Source of the DNA: Pleurotus djamor
Taxonomy: Eukaryota; Basidiomycota; Agaricomycetes; Agaricales; Pleurotaceae
NCBI GenBank assembly: GCA_029747585.1
Contig: JAPEVF010000387.1
Span: 1 to 42,427, forward strand
DNA: 42,427 bases
Direction: 5' to 3'
A model generated the notes under the pieces. That model worked only from the letters and a program-made list of their open reading frames with translations. It was not told where the DNA came from and ran no database searches. The translations under genes and the position numbers were made by a program. Below are positions 1 to 11,338 of this stretch, piece by piece (positions within the stretch are counted from its first letter, which is position 1; each line of letters begins with the position of its first letter).

Positions 1-984
1 ATTTCCCTCATGATACATCCACACAAGGATTCGGACGAACAGCGGTTGGAGCACAGTCATCGGCGAACGAGGGGGAGCGGATGATTTCGGGGCTCGTTTA
101 TGAACCATCGAGCAGCAGCGAACGCGGCCCATCGAAGGACTGTGACGGAACGCAGTGAAGGGAACTTTGAGTAGGAGATGATGGCGTTTGAACGACGTCG
201 TACCGAGGTTGCTACAGGATCGGTGGGTCAGCTGAGGAAGAACATGAGAATGAATGGGGATGGAAGACGTACCTGGGCATCATTTGTACATTCAAAACCC
301 TCCCCCGTATGTATCGAAATGGAGCACGGTCTTCAACAACCTGCGAGAGGACCTTGGATCATGTCCAGCTCTCCGAATTTGGGGGACGAGCGTACGTAGT
401 AGGCTGAGGCTTGACGGCTAGCGTACGATAGCTTGATTCCCTGGCGCTACATCAAGCGAATGAGGACAATGGAGGGGGGTGGATTCGTAGATGTCTGGAG
501 CAAGACGGATACGCGCGTTCGGGATGTGGCCTGAAGCTGGAGACGGGTTGGCAATCAGGAAGGACAAGCAAAGGAGTGAAAAAGGCGTACGATATAGAAA
601 GAGGGTGGTAGTATAGGTATACGAATCGTGGGGGTAGGATCCTTCGCGCTTCAAGGAAATGGGTGGCGTCCCCGTTGAGCAGTAACCTCATCTCCTCGAC
701 TTGCCGGAGCTTCGGCCGCAAACAATTATACAACCATGACGTCGCAACGATCGTGAGTCGCCGCGCAGGGTGTGCAGAGAGCATGAACGGACAGCTGAGG
801 GTGTCAGGTTGAAGGAGGGTGGAACCGATGAAGGATTCGGATGGGAGTTGCTTGTGGTTTGGTTGAGAAAGGGGAGCAATTGGGTAGAAAACTGCGAGGC
901 AGCTTCATGATGCACCGCGCATAGTGCTGACCATGCTCACTGGATCTGTGCGGGCAGAATGGTGAGCAAGAGAAAAGGCCGNAA

Positions 985-1195
985 AAAAGAGCCCTTACCC
1001 ATTCGTTCAGAAGAGGGTGATAATTGCTATCGTGTAGACGAGATACGCATCGAGGAAGGGAATTGAATGTGGTTCGAAGTAATAGGTACGATGGGGTTAC
1101 ATGGCTGCTCGCCGTCAGGAACGATGGTGACGGCAAGAGAAGGGCTGTGTGATGGTGAGAAAATGAGGGGAAGCGGCCCGACTCAGATGATAGTG
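985..1195 (-). repeat. Dispersed exon-like repeat, copy 1
   Basis: Read on the minus strand, this has the same order of parts as the segments near 8.8, 16.4 and 21.9 kb: a GGGCCGCTTCCCCT-like start, a VTIV-type coding-like stretch, a splice-donor-like GTAAGG (993-998), then a T-run directly followed by an ambiguous base (982) and CGGCC. The stretch contains a stop codon in the best frame, so this copy is not obviously functional. It is the most diverged of the four and no protein family was recognised. Confidence 0.4.
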
Positions 1196-3186
1196 AGTTG
1201 ACGCCCGTTCGGTGTCTTTTGTTTCTTTTCTTTTCCCTTCCTCAACGCAGAGGCGACAGGAAACGAACAAGATGTATTCAGCTCGTGCGTGCAGACGAAG
1301 AACTTGAAGGCTGTGATGGTCGGAATATATTCGACGCGTAAGTTGCCTACTTCATCCAATTCCTACTCCCAGACGGCTTCGCGGTTTCTTCATGAAATTT
1401 TCTGTCTGTTCTTTTCTCCTGTTGATTGTAACTCTGATTTACTACTGAACATCTCCGCTTCCAGTGGATATAGCTTTTCATCTCATGTCGGCGTAACTCA
1501 GCAGAGCTTGTCTGTGCGAGTCGGCTTACGCTCGATTGACCTGGTGAGTCCTTTCCACTTGATCTGCGTACGTACGCTGACACCTTTGGCAGTCGTCTGC
1601 CTTGTAATCCTGCTCATAACCAGGGAACACTCGTACGATCTGTCGTCTAACCGGGTTAACCCTTGACATCCATTTGGACCCATTGTCTAAGACCGACGGG
1701 AGCTGGATGGATACGCCGTGGAGCACCAGGCATTGGGTGCGCCTTCCGTTTAACTTCCTTATCATGTTGCTAACCTGAGGGTTCTTTAGCTGCCGCTGCC
1801 AACCTCGTCGACGAACCTCTCGCACCTCAGTCTGTCGGCATCATCGGCCTTGCCCTCCCTCTGAGTTTCATCATCGCAGAGACCCTACCGGACGAGTAAN
1901 TGCCCCGGACGGTCAATCATATCCACCCAACCTATTTCTATCACCCTTCGCGAAGTCGCTCCTTCGTTTCGACCCATCTCTCTTTCCCTTTCACCACCAG
2001 GCTCCGCGCACCCTCCTTCTCTTCTAGGAATCGGTCGACACCCTGCAGCCATACGCAAACTTCGTATGAACAACGATACTGACCAGGCGATGGATCTCAG
2101 CAAGGTTCGCTACTCGACGTTGGTTTCGGAACGGAGTGGGATACTGTTTTGGAAGACGAATTTGAGGGGGATTATGGTGTGGTATCGGTGGATGGCCTGG
2201 CCAAGGATATCCCTCTGTCGAGGGGAGTATCGTGGAGTCCCTGGCCTATAGCTGCCGTCAACTTGGGGTACCTCTCATACCGCCCACGAGCTTGATTTCC
2301 GATTTAATTTTCAGCGCTGTTGGTGTCAACCCAGCTGTGGACGCCTCATCCAAGCCGCCGATAACCTCCTCCTCCCATCCCCTTCCAATCCGATAATTCT
2401 TCAGGTGGAAATGGAGGGCTACTGAGAGCTGGGCGTGACGGAGCTGGAGAGGATAGAGCAGACGGGATGATGAAGCCGTCGAATGCCATCCAGCTCGCTC
2501 GTGGTGACATCCATTCCCACACGGACGAAGAGCTGAAGAACCTACGACATACCGCCTACGTGAAGAAGGAGCACATCGACAGCGAGTACTTGATGAGCAG
2601 TGGGAGGACGCTAGGGGCTGGTGACCCCGCTAGCGACGTCTTTTCCTTCCCTCCTGATGACTTTGGTGCCGTCAAAACAGATGGAGTGAGAGGAGATGGT
2701 AGTCTCGTTAGGCATGACCCAAGCTTTACATTCGCCAATCGATCCAATGCCTCCCTCTAACCCCCCATGGGGAGATTACCGGACGCTCAGGCCTCTGCGA
2801 CATGGGATACAGACAACGAAGACCACGACGGTACAGCAGTCATAGCTACCATCGTTGGTACGGGCGTCGTTCGGCAATCGAGCTTGACGAGTACTCGCGA
2901 CCATGACTGCTGCCGTCGCTCCAGCTCTGCACCATATACAACCTTGACGTCTCCCTCTCGGTCTTCCTCTCGACGTTGACCCTCCCTACTATCGTCACAT
3001 TTACCTTTCCCTCCCGATTCCGTGTTCACGCGGGTTTTTTCCTGTGTTACCATCTACCACGGACTCGTCTCTTCCTTCATCTTTTTCTCCCTTGTCTTTA
3101 TCCGCTTCTGCCTGACCATGCCTCTTTCCTTTGTCGCTCAATTTCCCCGTCTGCTGATATATTCCTAAATACTTGGCTCCAGTGTC

Positions 3187-3207
3187 TATATATATATATA
3201 TATATAT
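3187..3207. repeat. (TA)10 microsatellite
   Basis: A run of alternating T and A, 21 bases long, about 260 bp upstream of the proposed start of F-box gene A. It is likely to be length-variable between strains. Confidence 0.9.
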
Positions 3208-3463
3208 GTCCTTTTGTCGTCACCTTGCTCGGACTCCCTTGTGTACATATCTCCCATCTCTACAACGTTGCGTGTATATTCATGCCGAATTCTGGACCCT
3301 GATATCCATGGACAATTTATGACTCTTCCATCATCATGGCTCGAGTCACAACGGGCGCTACCTGAGGCCTTGAGGCTTGAAGCTGAAGCTCAAAGTTGAG
3401 CTTAATCCCTCTCTGCTCCTCACCACCTCCACGCGTTTTCTTCAAAGTCGCGTCTCGTAAACG

Positions 3464-5377
3464 ATGGTCGGTGCCAGACTCTCACTTTCCACTCCTTATG
3501 CCGGCTAACTCAACCCTCAGCCCGTCTTCACTGATTTCGCGGCGCAACAAGACATAGATTCTGAAATTGCTTTCCATACGGCTACGCTGCTCGACCTACG
3601 CCGAAAAAGAAACACGCTCACGGCTATATACAGTCTACCAGACGATATTCTTTCGCTTATATTCGTAACCTGCAGGGATCGTGCTGATGTCCTGGACGTT
3701 CCTGTTCTCTGGCGGAGGATCATCTCTGTGTGTAGCCAATGGCGTCATCTCGCGTTAGCTACCCCGATGTTTTCGAACACTATCGCTCTCTCAGATCCAC
3801 GCAATGTGGTATCTCTTCTCCACCACTCCGTACAAGCACCCTTACGGCTTCAATACCCTCTCTGCTACATAGTCGCGAATGGACGGGAGGAAAGCGCGAA
3901 CGCAGCATTCTGGAGTGTTTTGGAGGAGGCTCAAGAAAGGCTTGAGCAGTTCTCCATTACTTGCGGAAACTTGAGTGTCGCTGCGTTAGATCAAGTCTTC
4001 GATACATGCGACGACGACCATTATGCACCTTTTCTTCAACAAATGACATTGACGTATAATGGCACCCCCAAAGGCTCCGTCTACATCCTGCATCATTCTC
4101 TTCCCTGGGCATTCATGCCTTCTCTCTGCCATCTCGAGCTCCGAGACATCCTTGTTCCCGCAGACTTTCCCTTCCTCCCCACTCTAACCAGGCTCACCCT
4201 GGCTTGCAATCTCTCAAAAGGCGGAGGGGTACCCATCTTATACGCCACCAAACTTCTCGCCCAGACACCCAACATCAAAGTTGTCACCATAGAACATATC
4301 GTGAAATTCCGAAATTCCGACCATGCGTTCCTAACCACCTTACTCGAAGGATCACACAAACGTCCGATCTCATTGCCCAAGCTCGAGGAACTCACGGTCC
4401 ATTCTGACTGGATCACAGGCTGCGAATTCCTGGACTATCTGCGGTTTCCGCCTTCTACTCGCGTCACTGCGACTTTTGCAAACTTTGTGACGAATACGAT
4501 CGGTACTTCCTCATTCGAACGTCAACGTTTCTCAGCTCTTGCTACCCTCCGCTCCCTCCTCAGCACCGTCGTTACCCATGACACCCCAGACTTGTCCACC
4601 CAATTGAATATTGGGAAGGCCAGGTATCGCATAAGGGTATCGTCTCCAGCAAAATTAGTCGGCTCGCACTCCCATTCTACACGAAAGATTGCTGATCTGT
4701 GCATTTTGCATCAGCAAGATGTCTTTGGTATCCACGACCTGTTGGACATCCTAGGGTCGAGCCAGCTTAAATCGACCATCACAAAATTAAGGATCTATGG
4801 GGGACACCCAGCAGGGATGCCTTACGGGAACGTGAGCGTTCGCGATGATACCCTGGCTGATGGATCTGTAGGGCAGGATGGAGCGGAATCAGAGGATCCG
4901 ACCGTTGCATTGGAAGAAATGTGGTCAAGGGTATTACCCACCTTTCAGTCGCTTGAATCCCTTCACATCGAAGCTTTGCCACTTTCGTTCCTCACGACCA
5001 TCCTTGGACCCTCGCCGCTTACCTTTCACCGAGAAGAACGAGAGCAAGACGCGGAAGATGGAGCCGGTGAACTCATACGAAATGCTGCGCTGGTGGATAT
5101 ATTAACCACGTCGGTTGACTGGTATCCTCTGCAGGTAGAGGAAGATCCTGGGGTCGACTCTTTGGTATTAGATGAAGAGCCCTCTCGGATAGAGATGGAA
5201 GATGTCGCACGAAAGGAGTTCACTTCGTTCATCAAAACCCTCAACGCGCGACGAAGTGCCGGATTACCACTTACTCAGCTCACGATCTCAGACTCTAACA
5301 TCACGTTGAATCAGGTCCAACATCTTTCAAATCATGTCCGGGTGAAATGGGATGGTAACGAAGCACGAGAGAAGTAG
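3464..5377 (+). CDS. F-box-like protein A (paralogue of the gene at 33971-35917)
   Basis: Probable substrate-receptor subunit of an SCF ubiquitin ligase; no substrate can be named. The main exon is 3521-5377 and opens after an intron ending CTAACTCAACCCTCAG, with a clear branch site. The F-box-like motif LPDDILSLIF lies near residues 40-49, preceded by the basidiomycete-type lead IDSEIAFHTATLLDLRRKRN, and followed by SVCSQWRHLAL near residue 70. The rest is a divergent, leucine-rich region ending in a short conserved tail. No in-frame ATG precedes the F-box in this exon, so the start must be upstream. ATG at 3464-3466 directly before GTCGGT would give a one-codon first exon, and paralogue B has the same arrangement. 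The model is about 619 aa. The first exon is uncertain; the F-box assignment rests on the motif and the paralogue. Confidence 0.78.
3467..3520 (+). other. Intron 1 of F-box gene A
   Basis: A 54-nt intron that begins with the unusual donor GTCGGT and ends with branch site GCTAAC and acceptor CAG. The acceptor is well supported because the downstream frame matches paralogue B codon for codon (PVFTDFAAQQ versus PVFTNLAAQQ). The donor is the weak point. Confidence 0.55.
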
Positions 5378-6718
5378 CATGATCCAGCGACATATTCTAC
5401 TCTACACTGATCACGTCGGGTTTGATACTACACTGTAAATCTACCCAATGCAGCCGACTAGTAGAGTGTCGCATAGAGTATGCCGTAGCCAGAGATATCG
5501 GCAGAGACTGTAAAGGACATGATCGAATATCAAGAATATAGAGTATACAATGGGAACGAATGAAGGGAAGTAAATGTCCATTGAAAGGTGTCAAACAAAT
5601 GCGCGTCCATGAGAAGAGCAAAAGAGTCCAAGGGACGCACAAAAGAAAAGGTTATGGTAAGAAGCAAGAATCATTGTAAAGCCTCGCACCATAAGCATCC
5701 CAAACCCGCTGAGTGGCCTCCTCCGCTTCCTCCTCCTCCCAGTACTTCACCACAATCGCCGCCACTCTCCACAGCTCAGCATTACCATAGTCAATCTCCG
5801 GTCGCGACGACCAGTCCTCCTTCGAACGATCATGCTAACAGCCGCCGTCAACGAAGGGAGGTTGGATATGCTGCGAGAATATGAGCGAGCTGAACAGGTC
5901 GTTGTGCGGAGGCGTCGAGCGTTCACAAGGAGCTCTTGAAAAGAGAGGTGTATCCATAACGCAGCTTGACTTGGAGAAGCCAACGAAGCGGAAGCAGAAG
6001 TGGGACCAGGACCTCGAAAAAGCAGCAGGGCGCAATGGATAGGTGGTATCATCGTAGCAGAGTCATCACCGTGGAGGGTAATGCAGAACGGATCTGCGTT
6101 GGCTTCTCGGGGAGGTATGAGTGGTTTCCCAGAGGTATCTGGTGTCTCAGCTCGTGTGTTCGTTCATCGCGACGGACGTGGAAAGACGCTGGGAGGCGCC
6201 AGGACAGGATAACGAGCTGGATTGAACTCCGAGCACGCAGGTCGTAGAAAGAATCGAGGCCTTGGAGGCATCGGCTACGCAGATGTCGTAGTGTATATCG
6301 GGTTCAAGCGTGAGCGTGATGGGGGCTACCACCTGCCTCTTGGGCGTGGGCGAGGTCGACAATCTACAGCCAAAAACGGGCTGATGTCGAAGGCGTCGTG
6401 TCCTTCATTTTCTTCATCCTGGTTCCTCTTACTCCCCTCCCTCCTTCCCACCCTTCGTCAAATCTGTCCCCACCACCCATGGTCTATTCAATCCAAGCTC
6501 AACGCTTAAGCAGCTTCGATCATTCTGTTGGATAGTAGCGTAAGGAGGGGGGGGGAAGGAAGGACAAAGACACAAATATTCACCCGAGAACCCTTCCTGC
6601 TCGCACCCTTTGGGTCCGCGGTGTACGACACGAGCTCTTGTCTTCGACAACCAGCAACGATACCCAAGACCTGATAGAATCCACAGCGCAAAACAAAGAA
6701 TAACGAAAAACAGCGAAA

Positions 6719-7082
6719 CAAAGTCCAAGCGTTTGGAGGAGATAGCAAAATTCGTTTGAATGTCCATAATGAGGGATTGCTTTCAAGAGAGAGGAAAGGA
6801 GACGAAGGGGAATGTATATGGGTCCAAAAGAGCAACGAACACGAGCCATTAATGTCCGTTGTTTGTGTTGAAAAGAGAAAGGGGGAGGGGGAAGGTTGCG
6901 GATCCAACGTCCAAAGGATATAGCAACGTTTGTATGAATGTCCATGAGAGGGAAAACGTCCAAGAGGGAGGAGATGAAGCGTAACGGGGATGGATCAGAT
7001 GGAATGGGGAACGCGAGGTACTAATGTCCGTTCGTGGGGAAGAGAAACTGGAAGAAAAATGAAGAGCGGAAGGTAGTAGAAC
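6719..7082. repeat. Two diverged tandem copies of a ~178-bp unit
   Basis: Unit 1 is about 6719-6904 and unit 2 about 6905-7082. Shared landmarks recur at constant spacing: GATAGCAA..TTTGAATGTCCAT near 6740-6766 against GATATAGCAACGTTTGTATG..TCCAT near 6917-6945, and AATGTCCGTT at 6851 and 7023. Copies have diverged by substitutions and small indels. No coding role is apparent. Confidence 0.7.
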
Positions 7083-7764
7083 GTAAGGTGTGATCTAAGG
7101 AAACCAAAGTCCGAAGGGTAACTGGCTCCGTCCGCCTCGACGCTCCGTTCCCAGCTAGATGTTCATCGGCACAAGGACGATCCCCAGAGCAACGTCCGCT
7201 CGAATATCCATTCCATCCGCGACTCGCAGCCCGGGGATGTCGACCAGCAGATGGTCTAATATGGGATACCTTCAGCGTTGTTGATGACGGTCGGGGATGT
7301 ATAATAGCACTTGCAACGGGATGGGCAGCTCGAGTTTAGCTCGAGTGGCTCGCTCCCAATCATGACGAAGATGGTCGGGCGAGGGAAGCCTTTGAAGAGA
7401 GAGATCGTGTTCGATTGGTCTTCAACGGCACCAGCAGGCGGAGGGTTTCGATGGCGGTGAAGTCGCGGGTGTCGAGGAGGTATTTTCCTCTACTCTATGT
7501 TCGCCTTCCATACCCAGCGTCTTAGCCGCTCGCTCTCTCACAGAGAACAGGGACAACGTCCTCCGATGGCTTGAGGAGGGTCGCGCGGAGGGGGAATAGT
7601 GGGATCGAATGTGAAAATAGCCTGGCGACGGCCAGCGTCTAGATGGCTGGGGTGACGAGGGCGGTAAGCGTCGTCAACGCAAGGGGTAGGTCCAATTTGA
7701 CGGAGTCGTGGTCTTCTTCCTGTCATCCGTCCCTCTTCCTCCCTTCCCTTCCCGTCGTCCAACC

Positions 7765-7797
7765 CATCGTCGAAAGCCATCGTCGAAAGCCATCGTC
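7765..7797. repeat. 13-bp minisatellite, 2.5 copies
   Basis: The unit CATCGTCGAAAGC occurs at 7765-7777 and 7778-7790 and is followed by a partial third copy, CATCGTC. Confidence 0.85.
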
Positions 7798-8619
7798 CAC
7801 TATTCATCGTCCATGCTTACTCATGCCCAGGCTGGGTTGAGGAACTGGCCATCGAGAAACGATGGGAAAACCCAGAGAGGCAAAGGGAGTGGTTGATACG
7901 CCGCAGGGAAAGATTGACGTGAATGCGGGGAATGATGCTGAGGCCGGGGTCCTGAGGAGCGAGGGGTATACGACTGATCCCCGCAGCGAAGATATGAGCG
8001 GAGCTGAGGCACCAAGCGCAGGGCAGTTTGGAACGAGCTAGTAGAGCAGGATGGATGAAGGAGAAACGATGAATGAGAAATGAGAAACTAGAGGAAAAAC
8101 TGAAATTGGAAACTCACCTCAACAACATTCGCGTTGGCAGCTCCATTTTCTGTACATACTGACATGAAACCTAGCCGTTGAGGACGAGCTAGAGATGTAT
8201 AAGCTTTTGCGGTAAGAGGTGGTATGCGTGAGGTTGTGGTTGGGAAATCGATTGCGCTGGCATCTGTTTGAGGGCTGGGGTGCGAGTGAAGGCGGGCCAA
8301 ACTGTGTGATTGAAGGCCAGCAGCTGAGGTGGGCTGCGTATCCGTCCAGGTGCGAATGGAGTGGGAGCGACGTGGTGAGACATCTAATGGACAGGGAGGA
8401 TCAGCTGCGGCGGCGGGGGAAGACGGAGGAAGAACTCACATTGCGACTTTCCATGGACAGCGAGCTTCATCTATCATCGGCTTCATAGCCCGTCCTCCTC
8501 GTAACCACATGTGTAGGGGGCCAAAAAGCAGGAGAGAAACGGGGGGCTCTTCAACGCCTCCAGCGATTCAGAGATCTTGATTTGAGGGGTTATTTGCGCT
8601 ATCGAGACTTTAGAAATAT

Positions 8620-8880
8620 ATTGACTGGCCGCGAAAAAAGAAGAGGAAATCGAGCAGGACTTACCATGGTTCAGGGAAGATGCATTCGACGGTGGGGATT
8701 CTAGAGACTGCATTTGCTTCGAGTAAGGGAACTAGATGCATCTTGGAGGGGTGGAGTAGGATGGTATCGAGCGCAATGAGCTCATCGACGTTGGCAATGA
8801 TGATGGTAACCGTCGCCGAGGGAAAATTTTGAGTTCGTCGGTGGGAAAATCAACGCAGTCGGCCCGCTTCGGGGTCAATA
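8620..8880 (-). repeat. Dispersed exon-like repeat, copy 2
   Basis: On the minus strand this reads CCGAAGCGGGCCGACTGCG, then TTTTCCCACCGACGAACTCA, then a VTIIIANVDELIALD coding-like stretch, then CATG followed by donor GTAAGTCC (8659-8664), then a pyrimidine/T-rich run and CGCGGCC. The copy near 16.4 kb has the same order of parts and the one near 21.9 kb shares the upstream half. The frame before VTII must shift to join the upstream part (DFPTDELK), so the copy seems broken. It sits just downstream of HET1. Confidence 0.55.
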
Positions 8881-9070
8881 GGTTCGACCCTGCTCAGATG
8901 CTAACTTCCAATGAACTCCTCATAGTTGAGAAACTCGTCCGCTCTCACTCTCTGACGTTATATGGACTGTGATTCATTGGAAATTGCTCGAATTGCTTCA
9001 ACCGGCGAGTGAACGCAAAATAACAGTAGGTAGACTTTGGATAGAAAGGTTCAGTGCGACAACCTTTTTT

Positions 9071-11045
9071 TCAGATGATGTAGATGGTTTCCGGTGCACG
9101 CCTTCGGAGATCCTCAATTGGAGGCAGCAAATCTGGTTCAACCATACCAGGGACTCGACGATATTGATGGGAGTGGACTTCGCCGACCCTTTCCACGACG
9201 ATTGCGAAGACTTTGAGGTTGTCTCCTGGGAAGGGCAGAGATTCGTCGTGTAAGTACCTAAGACAGCCAGCTTCCTCTCGCAATAGCTACCGTGTAGTGT
9301 CATGGTCTTGGGTGAACCATTTGGGTCCTTTGTCAATCTCAGCTCTTCGTTCAAACTGAGACTGTGTAGGATGACGGGGATACGAAGGCCCGCATTCGTG
9401 AAAGTAAAGGATATATCACTACGAGTCTGAGTAGTTGAAAGCGGGTCCCATAGGCCTGTGGCGGTGATCGACGCCGCTTTCGCAGTACCCAAGTATCGCG
9501 GAAGATTCCATGATTTTGCGAAGGGATTTCTCGGAATCATCGAGTTGAACTGCGAGGGTTTGGTCGCTTGATCATCCCACCAAAATATATTCCGTTCGTT
9601 GGTTCTCTCCGTCCGACTCCGTGCACGCCACCTGTAAGCGGTAGAGAGCGTGTTCCTTTCCTTCTCCATACGATGGAGGGATGACAATCCCGAGTAGACC
9701 GAGCAAACAGTACGCTGCGTCTTCGGGAACTGTGGTACTGCGATGTCGCATGTACCTGAACATAGTTCTGGCTTGGTTTGGGGATGGGTGGTACGCAGTC
9801 ATATCCTCCTTCGTCAGGCCCAGGTCTAAGTAGTAAATGAGAGCTTGATCAGGGGGGAAACCACGAAGTGAAAGCGACACACGGTGATATTCCACAAGTT
9901 CATCAATAATCGCCTGGTTGTTCGCAGCTTCATCCTCCGTACAATGGTCGTCGTAGAAATCATCGTCTATATCAAGCTCGTGGGCATCATAACCGGCCAA
10001 GCCGAATTTCCGCACGACATCAAAGCATCGGTTGTTTCTCGTGAATGCCGTGTGAGGGTCTCTCCTCGGACTCCAGCTGAGATCATTGTTGGTAACAAAG
10101 GGTGTCCCAAGTCCGTGGGGAACGAAAACCCTCTTCCAGTCGCATTGGAAGAAGACCAGCCGTTTAGAAGCGAGGACTTCCTGCAGCGTCCAGCCACGCT
10201 TGAACCAACGCGCCACCAGGAAGTCATAGAGGCCTTCAGTATCCAGATAGACGATGCAAACGTACGCTACCCTATACCAAGTAAACATCGAGCGGATGGA
10301 TTCGTCCAACTCGGCACTGCTTGATTTGTCTATACATGCCGTGTCGAGCCATAGATAGCGGCAACCAAGATCTTTGGCAGCTTGTAGAAACCCAGCAAAT
10401 TTCGAATTGCCGTTGAGAATGGGATTGTCCGTGAGAGAGTCGTCGTCCGAGAGATTTGAATCCTCTATGACTTCTGGGAACCCCTTGCGTACGCTTTCGT
10501 AACTCTGTTCGTTTTTCCCCCAGGTGTGCGAGAGGATGGCATATCTGGTGTGGAGAAGGACAAGCCGCTTGATTTCGTGGCATTCATGGTCTTGCAATGC
10601 CCAGCGTAAGACGAATTTCGAGTGATCCTCATCTTCTGTTGCTTCAAATGGTGTTCGGGTTGTCGAGTACTCTTCAAATCCCTCGAACGTGAGACGTTCT
10701 ACTTCTTCACAGAGTTCACTCCGTGAGATAAAGCGTCTGGAATTCATGTCGTACATCCGAATTGGGACCTTGGAGCAATGCTGCGATGCGACGTTGTGGA
10801 TAAAATATTTGGTTCCCTAGAACATATGACGTTGAGGAATGTCAGAATAGGACGACGGATGGGAAAGGGCGGAGTACATACCTCCAGAGAGAGCAACCTC
10901 CTACGCTAAATTACGCCATCTTCAGAAATGGGATACTAACACGTAAAAGGCATCACCTCAGTAAGAGTAGATCTGCGCTAAAGTTCAAGTTAGGACAGAG
11001 TCAGTGGAAAGTCGACGGATGAATGCGACTTACACCCTTGGTCAT
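9071..11045 (-). pseudogene. HET1: HET-domain heterokaryon-incompatibility paralogue with two frame breaks
   Basis: HET-domain proteins trigger incompatibility or cell death when fungi meet non-self. The model is: exon 1 11034-11045 (MTKG), exon 2 10957-10977, exon 3 10882-10905, then a large exon from 10816. All joins are in phase and lead into KVPIRMYDM, matching the LPIRLYDT of the paralogues. The HET core is present: YAILSHTWG, CRYLWLDTACIDKSSS, SIRSMFTWYR, RGWTLQEVLASKR, and later PEDAAYCLLGLLG and YGEG. Two breaks follow. Around 9607-9622 an extra 10 bp (a repeat of CTCCGT) shifts the frame just before ERTNERNIF. Near 9240 a second shift is needed to reach KVFAIVVERVG and the end PETIYII (stop at 9071). 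I read it as a pseudogene; sequencing error at both points is the alternative. Confidence 0.75.
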
Positions 11046-11338
11046 GGTTGTCAAGAAAAAGCCTTGTCACTGTCTGATGGATGGGCGATCACCGGCACCG
11101 GTCAGTCACTGGGTCTGAAAGAGGTCTCTGGGACGCAGTAAGAGAGCATCATGATATGCGATACTCCGTCTGTTGTTGATGGGAAAAATGGGATGAATGA
11201 TTTCAAGAACCAAAAAAAAATAAAGGTCAAATACATGATCGAAGAACAAGAAACTCGATTTGATGTTCGCGATGAAAGGAAAATGCTCCGTTTCCATAAA
11301 ATGAAGTGAGACGGAAGGCTGGTCTGGCCTAGAGTAAT
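11046..11338. other. HET1-HET2 intergenic spacer
   Basis: 293 bp separating the proposed start of HET1 from the stop of HET2. It includes an A9 run near 11212. It should hold the HET1 promoter and the HET2 3' end, but I see no distinctive element. Confidence 0.6.

Larger units (their letters stand above)
1..3463. other. Region without an intact gene; decayed coding-like fragments
   Basis: No long conserved reading frame is visible. A few stretches read like exons. At 1791-1898 (+), after a TTTAG acceptor, a frame reads as an ordinary hydrophobic protein piece (contains VGIIGLALPLSFIIAE) and runs into GTAA next to an ambiguous base at 1900. At 1594-1666 (+), after a GGCAG acceptor, there is a short hydrophobic piece (VVCLVILLI). 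At 2467-2760 (+) there is an open, charged 97-codon frame of unknown kind. These pieces do not join in one consistent frame, so I read them as remains of an old gene or an unrecognised lineage-specific gene. A copy of the dispersed minus-strand repeat lies at about 985-1195. Confidence 0.4.
5378..8600. other. Region without an intact gene; decayed minus-strand fragments
   Basis: No gene can be supported. On the minus strand between about 7160 and 7640 several short stretches read like protein but lie in different frames. They include VDIPGLRVADGMDIRADVAL (near 7160-7240), FPRPTIFVMIGSE (near 7345-7385) and LLKPSEDVVPVLCERAS (near 7540-7590). The frame changes and single stops suggest a pseudogene or a gene with many small exons that I could not assemble. 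The rest holds the two tandem repeats listed separately. Confidence 0.4.
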
